From positions 186,001 to 250,000 of the forward strand of contig NZ_BMOO01000001.1 in the NCBI RefSeq assembly GCF_014647115.1: DNA of 64,000 bases. The letters run 5' to 3'. Origin of the DNA: Halarchaeum rubridurum (GTDB lineage Archaea; Halobacteriota; Halobacteria; Halobacteriales; Halobacteriaceae). Of the stretch, positions 52,541-61,145 are shown piece by piece. A program made the position numbers and the translations under genes. The notes beneath the pieces were generated by a model. That model saw nothing but the letters and a program-made list of their open reading frames with translations, did not search any database and had not been told where the DNA came from. Each line of letters starts with the position of its first letter. The first letter of the stretch is position 1.

Positions 52541-52795
52541 TTAGAACACCCCTATCCGGGAGGCGACGTCCTGCGCGTCGTCCTCCTCGGAGAGCTTGAC
52601 GGTGGCCTTCTTCGTGCCGTCCATCGTCACCTGCGTGTTGACGGACTCGACGGTGACGTCGTACTGCGTGGAGATCGCCTCGCTGACGTCGCCCTTGGTC
52701 GCGTCGACGTCGACGATGAACTGGAGCTTGTTGCCGAAGTCCATGTCGTCCATCGCCTTCTCCGTGACGAGCGGGTACTCGATGATGCCGCTCAT
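52541..52795 (-). CDS. rpl23: Ribosomal protein uL23
   Basis: The 84-residue protein reads MSGIIEYPLVTEKAMDDMDFGNKLQFIVDVDATKGDVSEAISTQYDVTVESVNTQ and closes GTKKATVKLSEEDDAQDVASRIGVF. It is part of the tunnel-exit platform that binds SRP and the translocon. Its start overlaps the uL4 stop by four bases. Confidence 0.96.
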   Translation of the reverse strand: MSGIIEYPLVTEKAMDDMDFGNKLQFIVDVDATKGDVSEAISTQYDVTVESVNTQVTMDGTKKATVKLSEEDDAQDVASRIGVF

Positions 52796-53544
52796 CGCTC
52801 GGCCACCTCCGAGAGCGCGCTCTCGGTCCAGACGGTGAGCCGACCGGCGTGCGCGCCGGGCGCGAGGTCCTCGGCGTTCACTTCGGCGGCGGTCGCGACG
52901 TCGACGCCCGCGAGGTTGCGGGCGGCCGTCGACGGACCGGTCTCGCTCGACGTGACGAAGAGGACGGAGCTGGGCTCGCGGTACTTGCGGCCGCGGAGCT
53001 TGCCCTGCCCGGCGCGGACGGTCTTGCCGTCGTCCGCGCGCTCGACGTCGGCGTGCGCGCCGACGGCTTCGAGGAAGGAGACGACCTCCTTCGTCTTCAC
53101 AAGGTCCTCGAACGCATCATCGACGACGAGCGGCAGTTCGAGATCGTCGTCGAACGCGTGGCCGCGCTCTTCGACGAGTTCCGCGTCGGTCGTCGCCGCG
53201 ATGGCGGACCGGACGGCGAGCTTGCGCTCCTTCTTGTTGACCGTCTTGCCCTGGTCTTTCTCTGCTTTCGGCGGGTGCGCCTTCCGGCCGCCCACGGTCT
53301 GCGGAACGCGTGCGCCACGCCCGTTCGTCTGGGGGACGTGGGCCATACCGCGTCCGCTGCCCATGGATTCGGCGGGGGTGCGCAGACCCGCGTACTCGTC
53401 AGCGCCGTACTGCTGTTTTCGATTGGCCTGTGCGGCGAGGACCGCCCGACGGATGAGGTCGGGGCGGTACGCCGTCTCGAAGACCTCCGGGAGGTCGACG
53501 GAGCCGGCGTCGTCGCCATCGAGGCCACGGACTGTTGCCTGCAT
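52792..53544 (-). CDS. rpl4: Ribosomal protein uL4
   Basis: The 250-residue protein has the archaeal form: MQATVRGLDGDDAGSVDLPEVFETAYRPDLIRRAV, the basic tunnel loop SMGSGRGMAHVPQTNGRGARVPQTVGGRKAHPPK and the globular end GQGKLRGRKYREPSSVLFV. The loop narrows the exit tunnel opposite uL22. It follows uL3 by three bases. Confidence 0.96.
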   Translation of the reverse strand: MQATVRGLDGDDAGSVDLPEVFETAYRPDLIRRAVLAAQANRKQQYGADEYAGLRTPAESMGSGRGMAHVPQTNGRGARVPQTVGGRKAHPPKAEKDQGKTVNKKERKLAVRSAIAATTDAELVEERGHAFDDDLELPLVVDDAFEDLVKTKEVVSFLEAVGAHADVERADDGKTVRAGQGKLRGRKYREPSSVLFVTSSETGPSTAARNLAGVDVATAAEVNAEDLAPGAHAGRLTVWTESALSEVAER

Positions 53545-53547
53545 GAT

Positions 53548-54567
53548 TTAGCCCTGGTTCGACGCGGTGCTCACGTAGCGCACCTCGGGGTCGAGGCGCG
53601 GCGATTCGTTGGGTCGGATGGCCGGACGGAAGCGCAGGAGGCGCTTCTCGGGGCCGGGCAGCGAGCCCTTGATGAGGGCGTACGAGCCGGAGACGTCCCC
53701 GTAGTTCGGGAAGCCGCCCGCGGCCTCGACCGCCTCGTCGTCGCCGTCGCCGAAGTCGACGAGGCGCTTGTTGAGCTCGGTGCGCTGGTGGTAGCCGGTC
53801 TGGCCCTGCTGGGGAACCGTCGAGCGAACCCGGGAGGGGTTCCACGGACCGAGGTTCCCGATGCGGCGGCGCCAGCCCTGGCGCTTGTGTTTGCCCTTGC
53901 GTTTCTGGACGCCCCAGCGCTTGACGGGGCCCTGGGTGCCCTTGCCCTTCGTGACGCCGGAGGCGTCGAGGAACTCGCCAGCACGGAAGACGTCACCGAA
54001 CTCGTGCTCGCCGCCCTCGCTGAGGAGCTCAAGCGCGAAGTCGGCGCGCTCGTCGAGCGAGCCGCCGCCGACGCGCGTCTCCATGACGTCGGGCTTCTTC
54101 TTCGGGACGCCGGAGAGGCCCGCGGGAACGGTGTGGGTGACGACGCGGAGGTCGTCGACCTCACCGTTCTCCACGAGCTCCTCGATGGCGCCGTAATCGC
54201 CGCGCGCTGCCTCGGAGGGGACGTCGAGGGTCCGGTCGAGGTCCGCGTCGAGGTCCTCGGACCAGACTTCCGTGACCGGCTTCTTGCCGTACGGCGTGTC
54301 CTCGTACGCCCGCACCGCGGCGGCGCGCATCGCGGGTGTTTCGACGACGGTGACGGGGACGGTCGTCTCCATTCCCTCGGTGGGGGAGTTGGACTTGTCG
54401 TCCACCATCACGACGTGACTCATGCCTGCCTTGTACCCGGCGAACCCCTGAAGTCCGGGCTGGCCGTCATCGTCGGGCCAGCTGTTGAAGCGCGGGACTT
54501 CGCTCGCCGCGCGCTTACGGGGACCGAACCCCAGAGAGCCTTTGCGTGGTCGGTTTGGTTGTGGCAT
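53548..54567 (-). CDS. rpl3: Ribosomal protein uL3
   Basis: The 339-residue protein begins MPQPNRPRKGSLGFGPRKRA and contains FNSWPDDDGQPGLQGFAGYKAGMSHVVMVDD, SGVTKGKGTQGPVKRWGVQKRKGKHKRQGWRRRIGNLGPWNPSRV and the TVPQQGQTGYHQRTELNKRL loop near the peptidyl transferase centre. It is the first ribosomal gene of the cluster and lies four bases after the SPOUT methyltransferase. Confidence 0.96.
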   Translation of the reverse strand: MPQPNRPRKGSLGFGPRKRAASEVPRFNSWPDDDGQPGLQGFAGYKAGMSHVVMVDDKSNSPTEGMETTVPVTVVETPAMRAAAVRAYEDTPYGKKPVTEVWSEDLDADLDRTLDVPSEAARGDYGAIEELVENGEVDDLRVVTHTVPAGLSGVPKKKPDVMETRVGGGSLDERADFALELLSEGGEHEFGDVFRAGEFLDASGVTKGKGTQGPVKRWGVQKRKGKHKRQGWRRRIGNLGPWNPSRVRSTVPQQGQTGYHQRTELNKRLVDFGDGDDEAVEAAGGFPNYGDVSGSYALIKGSLPGPEKRLLRFRPAIRPNESPRLDPEVRYVSTASNQG

Positions 54568-54571
54568 CGTA

Positions 54572-55423
54572 TCACTCCGTGAGCGTCAGGCATGCGAGTG
54601 AGGCGAACATCGCTTCTTCCGTTCGCACGACCTCGCTACCTTGGTCGGGGATGGTGTTGAGCCAGGTGTCGAACCCCCCGGGTGCGCGGGTGGACTGGGC
54701 GGGGTCGAACTCCCTGACCGCGTCGGCGTCGATGCCGAGCATGGGCGGTAGCCCGCGTTCGGGCGAGCCGAACGCCACGGTCAGTCCGTCCTCGTGGACG
54801 CGCTGGGTGAGGTCGCCCACGGTCGCGGTGCCGACTGGCACCCCGAAGCGTGACGTGGCGACCCGGAACCCGGCGTCCGGACGGTCGAGTTCGTCCCCGA
54901 TGGCCCGAGTGAAGACCTGGAAGCCCGGTGGGGCCTCCTCCACGATCCTCGCTCGGACCGGTCGTCGCGAAGATACCCTGATGGTCACGCGCTCCCCCTC
55001 CGAGACCTCCATATCGCCGGGGAGGTGGAGGGAGATCGGGTGTTGCATACCGCAATTGACCCGAACGCGCCCTTCAGATCCGACCTGGGTCACGATCCCT
55101 TCTCGATGCGACCCCGAACCGCTCGATTCGGAGCCGGTCCATGACGAGAGGCGGAGCGGCGGCAGGATGCCGGCGTACTCCAGTTCGTCGCGGGTGTCGA
55201 AGGCCTCCTTTCGGAGGTAAGGTGGCGTCGCGGCGTACCGCAACACCGTTTCGACGAACCCGACGCCCCAGCGGCGTTCCCCCTCGGGGTCCGGAAAGAC
55301 CACGAGGCGATCCGCCCGGAAGACCGCGGCCGCGCGGGCCACGTAGCCGAGCTTGCGAGTCGCCTCGCGTTTGTCCTCGGCTTCCCGGCAGATGGACGAC
55401 GGCACGAGTACGCTGCGTGTCAT
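54572..55423 (-). CDS. SPOUT-fold RNA methyltransferase (DUF171; predicted rRNA uridine N3-methyltransferase)
   Basis: From ATG 55423 the protein has 283 residues. It begins MTRSVLVPSSICREAEDKREATRKLG and continues AAAVFRADRLVVFPDPEG, then RYAATPPYLRKEAFDTRDELEYAGILPPLRL, a strongly conserved stretch. An OB-like insertion of about 80 residues follows, and the trefoil-knot C-terminus holds LTVAFGSPERGLPPMLGI and FDTWLNTIPDQGSEVVRTEEAM. The family is related to human SPOUT1. It heads the r-protein superoperon here, the normal archaeal position, which suggests it modifies rRNA during assembly. Confidence 0.88.
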   Translation of the reverse strand: MTRSVLVPSSICREAEDKREATRKLGYVARAAAVFRADRLVVFPDPEGERRWGVGFVETVLRYAATPPYLRKEAFDTRDELEYAGILPPLRLSSWTGSESSGSGSHREGIVTQVGSEGRVRVNCGMQHPISLHLPGDMEVSEGERVTIRVSSRRPVRARIVEEAPPGFQVFTRAIGDELDRPDAGFRVATSRFGVPVGTATVGDLTQRVHEDGLTVAFGSPERGLPPMLGIDADAVREFDPAQSTRAPGGFDTWLNTIPDQGSEVVRTEEAMFASLACLTLTE

Positions 55424-55477
55424 GCCTGTTCGCGTCCACGTCTCGTCACGAGACTGTAGCCACACTACCGACGGGGC

Positions 55478-55488
55478 GCTAAAAAGGG
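55478..55488 (-). promoter_or_regulatory. Likely TATA element of the r-protein superoperon
   Basis: On the coding (minus) strand this reads CCTTTTTAGCG, about 60 bases before the ATG at 55423, giving a leader of roughly 30 bases. It is the only A/T-rich stretch between the superoperon and tRNA-Gly apart from the tRNA's own TATA. Confidence 0.5.
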
Positions 55489-55597
55489 TGTCGTTACGCG
55501 TTCGGCCCCGTGAAGCCGTCTCACGGCCGTAGACGTGTGCTAGGAGGGAACACGAACCGGCCGAACACGTCGAGGGCGCGGCGTCGCTTCGAAAGTC

Positions 55598-55605
55598 TTT
55601 TTTAT
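55598..55605 (+). promoter_or_regulatory. TATA element of tRNA-Gly
   Basis: TTTTTATA is centred about 33 bases before the mature 5' end of tRNA-Gly, and is preceded by a purine-rich GAAAG that could serve as the TFB-recognition element. Confidence 0.65.
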
Positions 55606-55634
55606 ACCCGGCACCTCGGATGAATTGCAGACGC

Positions 55635-55705
55635 GCACTGGTAGTGTAGTGGTATCACGTGACCTTGCCATGGTCACAACCGGGGTTCAAATCCCCGCCA
55701 GTGCA
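55635..55705 (+). tRNA. tRNA-Gly (GCC)
   Basis: The 71-base sequence folds fully: acceptor stem GCACTGG/CCAGTGC, D arm with GTAGTGGTATCAC, anticodon stem GTGACC/GGTCAC around the loop TTGCCAT (anticodon GCC), and T arm CGGGG-TTCAAAT-CCCCG. The terminal A is the discriminator. The CCA is not encoded and there is no intron. Confidence 0.96.
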
Positions 55706-55886
55706 TTTCTCCACAGACCTCCGCCACGGAGCGACGGCGTTCGTCGTTTCCCGTTCGGTGTTTAGCGACGTCGTCGAGTGACGTGCGTCGAGAGTCGTAC
55801 GACGGTCGTACCTCGGCTGTCCTTTCGTTCTTCTCGCGTGCGCGCGTGACGGTACGTCTATGTGGGGACGGCACGTGTCTCCGCAC

Positions 55887-56222
55887 ATGACCGTAATCGG
55901 GTTTCTCAGCGTCGCACCGGTCCGAGAGGGGAGTATGGCGGCGGACGTGGCGAAGGCCGTCGACGCGCTCGACGACTTCGACGTCTCCTACGAGACGACG
56001 CCGATGGGGACGACCATCGAGGCCGCGGACGTCGGGACGCTCCTCGACGCGGTCGAGGCGGCCCACGAGGCCGTGCCGGGTGAGCGAGTGAGCACGTTCC
56101 TGAAGATCGACGACAAGCGGACGTCCGAGGAGTCGGCCGTCGAGAAGGTCGCGGGCGTCGAGCGGGAGTTGGGGCGGGAAGCGCGACGGCGACGCGAGGA
56201 GAAATCGGACGGCGAGCGGTGA
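55887..56222 (+). CDS. Thiamine-binding protein, MTH1187/YkoF-like
   Basis: The 111-residue protein begins at ATG 55887 with MTVIGFLSVAPVREGSMAADVAKAVDALDDFDVSYETTPMGTTIEA. This is the family signature, including the PMGT loop that binds the ligand. A ferredoxin-like fold ends near FLKIDDKRT; the remaining 30 residues are a charged helix. Members bind thiamine or its pyrimidine and are thought to act as chaperones or sensors in thiamine use. No other thiamine gene is close. Confidence 0.88.
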   Translation: MTVIGFLSVAPVREGSMAADVAKAVDALDDFDVSYETTPMGTTIEAADVGTLLDAVEAAHEAVPGERVSTFLKIDDKRTSEESAVEKVAGVERELGREARRRREEKSDGER

Positions 56223-56416
56223 AGCTGCCGATCTAGTCCCGCACTCCTTCGCTCGCGCGGACGGCGTTCGTGTGGGGAGCACGGGAGACGCGCTCGTGCG
56301 CACAGCACAGCGGGAACGCGGCGCGGTTCCGGGTGAGAACGGGTTCGCGTCGCGCACTCGATCCGGAGAGAACGGGACTGCAAACGTTTTACCGCGGGAC
56401 GGCCGAACCCGCGGGT

Positions 56417-57352
56417 ATGGAGAGCATCAACCGGATGGCTGTCGAGTTGGCCGACGAGGCGGTGGAGTTCGCGGGCGAACTCGACGTCGGCGCGTTCGAC
56501 CTGGAGAACGGCGCGACGGTACTGGACTTCGGCGTCGAACACACGGGCGGTATCGAGGCCGGCCTCCTCCTCGCGGAGATTCAGACGGCGGGGTTGGCGA
56601 CGGTGCAGACCGGGATGGACACGGTCGCGGGCGCGCCCGTCACGCACGTCGAACTGGCGTGCGACCGACCCGACCTCGCACTGCTCTGCTCGCAGAAGGC
56701 GGGCTGGGAGCTCTCGGTCGACGGCTACGAGGCGCTGGGGTCGGGGCCGGCGCGCGCGCTCGTCGCCGAGGAGGCGGAGTTCCGCGAGCTCGGCTACACG
56801 GACGCGTTCGACCTCTCGGTGTTGACGCTCGAGTCGGACGCCCTCCCGACCGAGGGCGTCGCGGACCTGATCGCGGAGCGCGCGGAGGTGAACACGGACG
56901 GTCTCTACCTGCCGGCGTACGCGGCGGCCTCGACAGCGGGGAGCGTCTCCGCGGCAGCGCGCGCAGCGGAGATGGCGACGTTCCGCCTCTTCGAGGCGGG
57001 GTACGACCCCCAGGACGTTCGCTCGGTGAACGGTCGCGCGCCGGTCGCGCCGGTCGCGGGCGACGAGTCGACGGCGATTGCGCGCGGGATGGACGCGCTG
57101 GCGTACGGCGGGGAAGTGTACGCGACGGTCGAGACGGACGACTCCGAGGCGTTCGAGGCGGTGCCGTCGACGGCGGGCGAGGAGTACGGCCGGCCGCTCG
57201 GCGAGGTCTTCGACGACGTCGAGTGGGACTTCGCGGAGGTCGCGGCGGGGGTCTTCGGGCCGGCGCAGGTGACGGTGAACGTCGTCGGCGGGCCGACGTA
57301 CGCGCTCGGTGGGACGGACGAGGAGGTCCTCGCGGAGAGCTTCGGGCTCTGA
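56417..57352 (+). CDS. mch: Methenyltetrahydromethanopterin cyclohydrolase
   Basis: From ATG 56417 the 311-residue protein matches Mch: MESINRMAVELADEAVEFAGELDV, GGIEAGLLLAEIQTAGLATVQ, CSQKAGWELSVDGYEALGSGPARALV and VNGRAPVAPVAGDESTAIARGMDALAYGGEV. It interconverts methenyl- and formyl-tetrahydromethanopterin. Haloarchaea do not make methane, so here it should serve one-carbon transfer, and its presence suggests this organism uses a methanopterin-type carrier beside folate. It converges on the GTPBP1-like gene. Confidence 0.92.
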   Translation: MESINRMAVELADEAVEFAGELDVGAFDLENGATVLDFGVEHTGGIEAGLLLAEIQTAGLATVQTGMDTVAGAPVTHVELACDRPDLALLCSQKAGWELSVDGYEALGSGPARALVAEEAEFRELGYTDAFDLSVLTLESDALPTEGVADLIAERAEVNTDGLYLPAYAAASTAGSVSAAARAAEMATFRLFEAGYDPQDVRSVNGRAPVAPVAGDESTAIARGMDALAYGGEVYATVETDDSEAFEAVPSTAGEEYGRPLGEVFDDVEWDFAEVAAGVFGPAQVTVNVVGGPTYALGGTDEEVLAESFGL

Positions 57353-57364
57353 GCGCGGACGCGC

Positions 57365-58963
57365 TCAGTCGAGGAGCCCCGTGACGGTGCCGACGCCCTT
57401 GCTCGAACCCTCGCGGAAGACGAAGCGCTGGCCCTCCTCGACGAGGTAGGGCCGGAACTTGAACTCGACCGTCGCGCGCCCGGTGTCGCCGGGGAGGAGT
57501 TGGCCGCCCTCGGGGTGGAAGCGCGCGGCCTCGCTCGCGGTTTCGAGGTGGACGACGGGTTCGTAGCCGTCGTCGATGCGCGTGGGGTGGTTGAGCACCA
57601 TCACGTCGGCCTCGAAGGCGCGCGTCGGCGTCGGGTCGGCGTCGCGCGGGACGAGCACCATGCCGCGTTCGAGTTCGGACTCGCGGACGCCGGCGAGCGC
57701 GATGCCGACGATTCGGCCGGCTTCGGCCTTGTCGACGCGGTGGTAGTGCATCTCGATGCTGCGGGCCTCGACCTCGCGGAAGGAGCCGTCGCTGAAGGGG
57801 CCGAGGAGGAGTTCGTCGCCGGCCTCGACGGTCCCGGACTTGATGGTGCCGGAGGCGACGGCACCGACGCCGGTGACGCTGTACGAGCGGTCCACGTACA
57901 TGCGGAAGTCGCCGCCCGCGGCGGCGGTTTTCGGGAGGCGCTCGAACAGTTCGTCGAGGACGTCGAGGCCCTCGTCGCCGACGGCGCTCGTGCGGACGAT
58001 GGGGACGACGGCGTCGTCCGTCTCCTCGACGGCGGCGTCGACGCCGTGGCGCTCGACGGGGAGCGGGGTCCGGCCGGTGTCGCGGAGGAGGCGCTCGACA
58101 TCGCGTTCGACGGCCTCGACGCGGGCGTCGTCGGCGAGGTCGGTCTTGGTGATGGCGACGATGGTGGGGAGTTCGGTGGCGAGGAGGACGCCGAGGTGTT
58201 CGCGCGTCGTGTCGGTCGGGCCGTCGTCGGCGGCGACGACGAGCAGGCCGTAGTCGATCTTCTGGCCGACGAGGCCGCGAATCGTGGTGCGGAGCCACGG
58301 CTCGTGGCCCACGGTGTCGACGAAGGAGACGACGCGGTCGGCCTGCTCGACGACGGCGGCCCGCTCGTGTTTCCGGTGGGGGTTCTCGACGCGGACGGGG
58401 CCGTCGCCGTCGAAGCCGTAGACGCCGTAGGAGAGGTCGGCTGAGAGGCCGCGTTCGACCTCGTGGGGTTGGACGTCGAGGAAGCTCCGGGTGTCGCCGT
58501 CGCCGTCGTCGGCGCGGCCGGTGACGAGCGAGCCGACGAGCGTGGACTTCCCGTGGTCGACGTGGCCGGCGGTGCCGACGATGACGTGGTCGTCGTCCGC
58601 GGTGAGTTGGCCGCCGTCGCGGACCGTGGCGACGCCGACGAGCCCGGGCCCCTCCGTCCCCCACGTCTGGACGTCGTCGATGTGCGCGCTGGCCTCCTCG
58701 GCGAGGAGGCTGAGGACGTCGAGGGTCTCCGAGAAGGCCTCGGGGTCGATGCCGGCGATACCGCCGTCGTCGGTGACGCCGACGACGTACTGCGCCTCGC
58801 CGTCGCCGGAGAGGACGCGGTGGCGGAGTTGGGCGGCCAGACTCTCCAGTCGCCCCTCGGCGAGGTGGACCTCGCGCGTGAGGCGCTCTTTGAACTCCAC
58901 GTGCCCACCCTCCTGCTCGCCGCGTTCGAGCGCGCGATGCAGGACGGATCGGTCGACGCTCAT
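57365..58963 (-). CDS. GTPBP1-like translational GTPase
   Basis: The 532-residue protein has an N-terminal region of about 125 residues (EFKERLTREVHLAEGRLESLAAQLRHRVLSGDGEAQYVVGVTDDG) and then a G domain: P-loop VGTAGHVDHGKSTLVGS, G3 FVDTVGHEPW, G4 ITKTDLAD. Domains II and III of the EF-Tu type follow (MYVDRSYSVTGVGAVASGTIKSG). This is the GTPBP1/GTPBP2 group, related to eEF1A and to factors that rescue stalled ribosomes or degrade mRNA in eukaryotes. Its archaeal role is not established. The G4 motif has Thr for the usual Asn. Confidence 0.9.
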   Translation of the reverse strand: MSVDRSVLHRALERGEQEGGHVEFKERLTREVHLAEGRLESLAAQLRHRVLSGDGEAQYVVGVTDDGGIAGIDPEAFSETLDVLSLLAEEASAHIDDVQTWGTEGPGLVGVATVRDGGQLTADDDHVIVGTAGHVDHGKSTLVGSLVTGRADDGDGDTRSFLDVQPHEVERGLSADLSYGVYGFDGDGPVRVENPHRKHERAAVVEQADRVVSFVDTVGHEPWLRTTIRGLVGQKIDYGLLVVAADDGPTDTTREHLGVLLATELPTIVAITKTDLADDARVEAVERDVERLLRDTGRTPLPVERHGVDAAVEETDDAVVPIVRTSAVGDEGLDVLDELFERLPKTAAAGGDFRMYVDRSYSVTGVGAVASGTIKSGTVEAGDELLLGPFSDGSFREVEARSIEMHYHRVDKAEAGRIVGIALAGVRESELERGMVLVPRDADPTPTRAFEADVMVLNHPTRIDDGYEPVVHLETASEAARFHPEGGQLLPGDTGRATVEFKFRPYLVEEGQRFVFREGSSKGVGTVTGLLD

Positions 58964-59128
58964 GGACGCGTGTTAGTGACCACCTACCAAAAGCCTTCCC
59001 CGGGTGAGACTCCGGAGACGACCCGAGACGTCCGTATTCGCGGGGGAGCACGCTCGCTGGCCCGGCGTGGAAACACCGTCCCCCGTTCGGCCCCCGAGTT
59101 GATGTACCGTCGTCGCCTGCGAGGGCGT

Positions 59129-59311
59129 ATGAGCGTCACCGGGCTCTGTCAGATATGCGAGGCCGCCGAGGCGCGGTTCGCGTGCGACCGTTGCGGGGCC
59201 GTCGTCTGTCAGGCGCACTACGATCCGGGACTCGGCCTCTGCGAGGAGTGTGCGGCCGAGGAGCGCCGCTCGCGGGGCGAAGACATCGGCGACTTCCGCG
59301 GGCCGCGATAG
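59129..59311 (+). CDS. Small zinc-finger protein with eight metal ligands
   Basis: The 60-residue protein starts MSVTGLCQICEAAEARFACDRCG. Possible ligands are Cys7, Cys10, Cys19, Cys22, Cys27, His30, Cys38 and Cys41, which is enough for two zinc ions in a cross-brace arrangement like HIT, MYND or B-box fingers. The C-terminal 20 residues are charged (EERRSRGEDIGDFRGPR). Such micro-proteins are common in haloarchaea and mediate protein or RNA contacts. It is a single gene between GTPBP1-like and pyrF. Confidence 0.8.
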   Translation: MSVTGLCQICEAAEARFACDRCGAVVCQAHYDPGLGLCEECAAEERRSRGEDIGDFRGPR

Positions 59312-59391
59312 CGGGCGGTGCGTGCGACGGTATCGGGAGCGGGAGAGTCGCACGAGTCGGGAGCGCGACAGCGCGCGCCGTCGCCGGCGCG

Positions 59392-60192
59392 TCAGCGGTA
59401 CTCGTTGAGTCGGTCGCGGAGTCGCTTCGCGGCCGCACCGGCGGCGCGGTCCCAGTCCTCGCGCTCCTCGCCGGCGAAGATGATGCCGCGCGTGGAGTTG
59501 ACGACGCCGACGCCCGCCGCGGTGCGACCGTGTTCGACCGCGGCCTCGACGTCGCCGCCCTGCGCGCCGACGCCCGGCACGAGGAAGGGCAGGTCGGGCG
59601 CGATCTCCCGCACCCGTTCGAGCTCTTCGGGACGGGTCGCGCCGACGACGAGGCCGACGTTGCCGTGTTCGTCCCACTCCGCCATGCGCCGGGCGACGTG
59701 CTCGTAGAGGTACTCGTCGTACGAGGCGAGTTCGAGGTTCTGAAAGTCCTTCCCGCCGGGGTTCGAGGTGCGACAGAGGGCGAAGATTCCCTTCTCCTCC
59801 CGGGAGAGGAACGGCTGGAGGCTGTCGCGGCCCATGTAGGGGTTGACCGTGATGGCGTCGGCTCGGTCGAGCGCGCTCGCGTACTGCCGGGCGGTGTTGC
59901 CGATGTCGCCGCGCTTCGCGTCGAGGATGACGGGCACGTCCTTCCCGTGCGCGTAGGCGATGGTCTCCGCGAGCGCGCGCCACCCGTCCGCGCCCTCGTA
60001 GAAGGCCGCGTTCGGTTTGTAGCACGCGGCGCACTCGTGCGTCGCGTCGATGATTCGGCGGTTGAACTGCCAGCGCGGCAACTCGGCGTCGCGCACGTCC
60101 TCCGGGAGGCGGTCAGGGTCGGGGTCGAGTCCGACGCAGACCATCGTGTCCCGCGAGTCGATGCGCGCCGCGAGGTCCTCGAAGAAGCCCAT
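59392..60192 (-). CDS. pyrF: Orotidine 5'-phosphate decarboxylase
   Basis: The 266-residue enzyme completes UMP synthesis. The signature VILDAKRGDIGNTARQYA carries the catalytic Asp-x-Lys-x-x-Asp. CVGLDPDPDRLP near the N-terminus and FLVPGVGAQGGDVEAAVEHG with the phosphate loop and GVVNSTRGIIFA near the end complete the site. It belongs to the longer PyrF group usual in haloarchaea and actinobacteria. It follows the two uncharacterised genes upstream by 37 bases on the same strand. Confidence 0.95.
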   Translation of the reverse strand: MGFFEDLAARIDSRDTMVCVGLDPDPDRLPEDVRDAELPRWQFNRRIIDATHECAACYKPNAAFYEGADGWRALAETIAYAHGKDVPVILDAKRGDIGNTARQYASALDRADAITVNPYMGRDSLQPFLSREEKGIFALCRTSNPGGKDFQNLELASYDEYLYEHVARRMAEWDEHGNVGLVVGATRPEELERVREIAPDLPFLVPGVGAQGGDVEAAVEHGRTAAGVGVVNSTRGIIFAGEEREDWDRAAGAAAKRLRDRLNEYR

Positions 60193-60229
60193 AGCGTCGG
60201 TGCGCGTCGGGCGGGCCTAAACGTACTGC

Positions 60230-60616
60230 TTACCCCTCGCGCGCCGCGTCGAACGCGGCCCGGAACACCGGGAGGACGCGCTTTGCGTCCGCGCCGTCAG
60301 CGACGAAGACGAGGAGCGCGGGCGGGTCGGTGGCGCGCGGGCGCGCTCTGAGGTCGGCGTCGTCGGCGGCGCGCTTCGCGGCGTCGAGGCCGGCGGCGAA
60401 CTCCACGCGGACGCGTTCGGGGAGGACGAAGACGGACGCGACGCGCGCCTCTCCGAGCGTGACGTCGTACGCGCGCGCGCCGTCGGGCGTCGCCTCGACG
60501 TCCGGGTCGGCGTCCGTCACGGCCGCGTCCGCGAACGGACCGGTCTCGCGGCCCGTGAGTTCGGAGGCGAGCAGTTGGGCGATTCGCGTCCCGTCGTCGA
60601 GGGCGCGCTCGACCAT
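60230..60616 (-). CDS. Conserved haloarchaeal protein, unknown function
   Basis: The 128-residue acidic protein (MVERALDDGTRIAQLLASELTGRETGPF) has two halves: an N-terminal helix and a later alpha/beta part (YDVTLGEARVASVFVLPERVRVEFAAGLDAAKRAAD, PPALLVFVADGADAKRVLPVFRAAFDAA). No catalytic motif or membrane segment is visible. Its start directly follows the DUF2240 stop, so both are co-translated, with pyrF next. Confidence 0.7.
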   Translation of the reverse strand: MVERALDDGTRIAQLLASELTGRETGPFADAAVTDADPDVEATPDGARAYDVTLGEARVASVFVLPERVRVEFAAGLDAAKRAADDADLRARPRATDPPALLVFVADGADAKRVLPVFRAAFDAAREG

Positions 60617-61057
60617 TCAGAGGTCCTCCCCGGCCTTCCGGGCGGCCGCGGCGACGTCGACACCCTCGCGGCGCGCGTGCAGGACGGCGGCGACGTCCGC
60701 GGTCACGCCGAGCTCCCGCTGGAGGGCGTTGACGGCCGCGACCGACTCCTGTCGGTCCGCGCCCGCGGAGACGACGGCGTCGAGCGCCGTCTCGAACGCC
60801 GAGCGCTCCTGGAACAGCGACTCGTCGGGCGAGAACTCCTCGGGAATCGACACCGCGTCGAGGTCGAACGTCGCCACGAGGTCGCCCTCGTCGCGTTCGA
60901 GGAGGCCCTCGCCCGTGGCGACGTCGACGAGGCGTTTGGCCTGGTCCGGGCTCATCCAGTCCCGGTCCAGCGAGAGGGCGACGACGAACTCGTGCTCGCC
61001 GAGCCGGTCGCGGCCCTCGGAGACGAAGGGCGCGCCGACGGCGATGCGGAGGCTCAT
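60617..61057 (-). CDS. DUF2240 family protein
   Basis: The 146-residue protein starts MSLRIAVGAPFVSEGRDRLGEHEFVVALSLDRDWMSPDQAKRLVDVATGEGLLERD, the DUF2240 signature. The part DWMSPDQAKRLVDVATGEGLLERDEGDLVATFD looks like a winged helix. The second half is helical (ESVAAVNALQRELGVTADVAAVLHARREGVDV). It probably binds nucleic acid or a protein partner. It is divergent from eS8 across 88 bases and coupled to the next unknown gene. Confidence 0.8.
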   Translation of the reverse strand: MSLRIAVGAPFVSEGRDRLGEHEFVVALSLDRDWMSPDQAKRLVDVATGEGLLERDEGDLVATFDLDAVSIPEEFSPDESLFQERSAFETALDAVVSAGADRQESVAAVNALQRELGVTADVAAVLHARREGVDVAAAARKAGEDL

Positions 61058-61113
61058 GGCTCGGGAGAGCGCCCGCGCCGGCCTAAAGACGACGGGTCCC
61101 CACCGGACCGAAC

Positions 61114-61121
61114 GGCTTTAG
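61114..61121 (+). promoter_or_regulatory. TATA-like element of eS8
   Basis: GGCTTTAG is centred about 28 bases before the eS8 ATG at 61146, consistent with a leaderless transcript. Confidence 0.5.
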
Positions 61122-61145
61122 TACGTAACGACGCCATCTCGGGGT

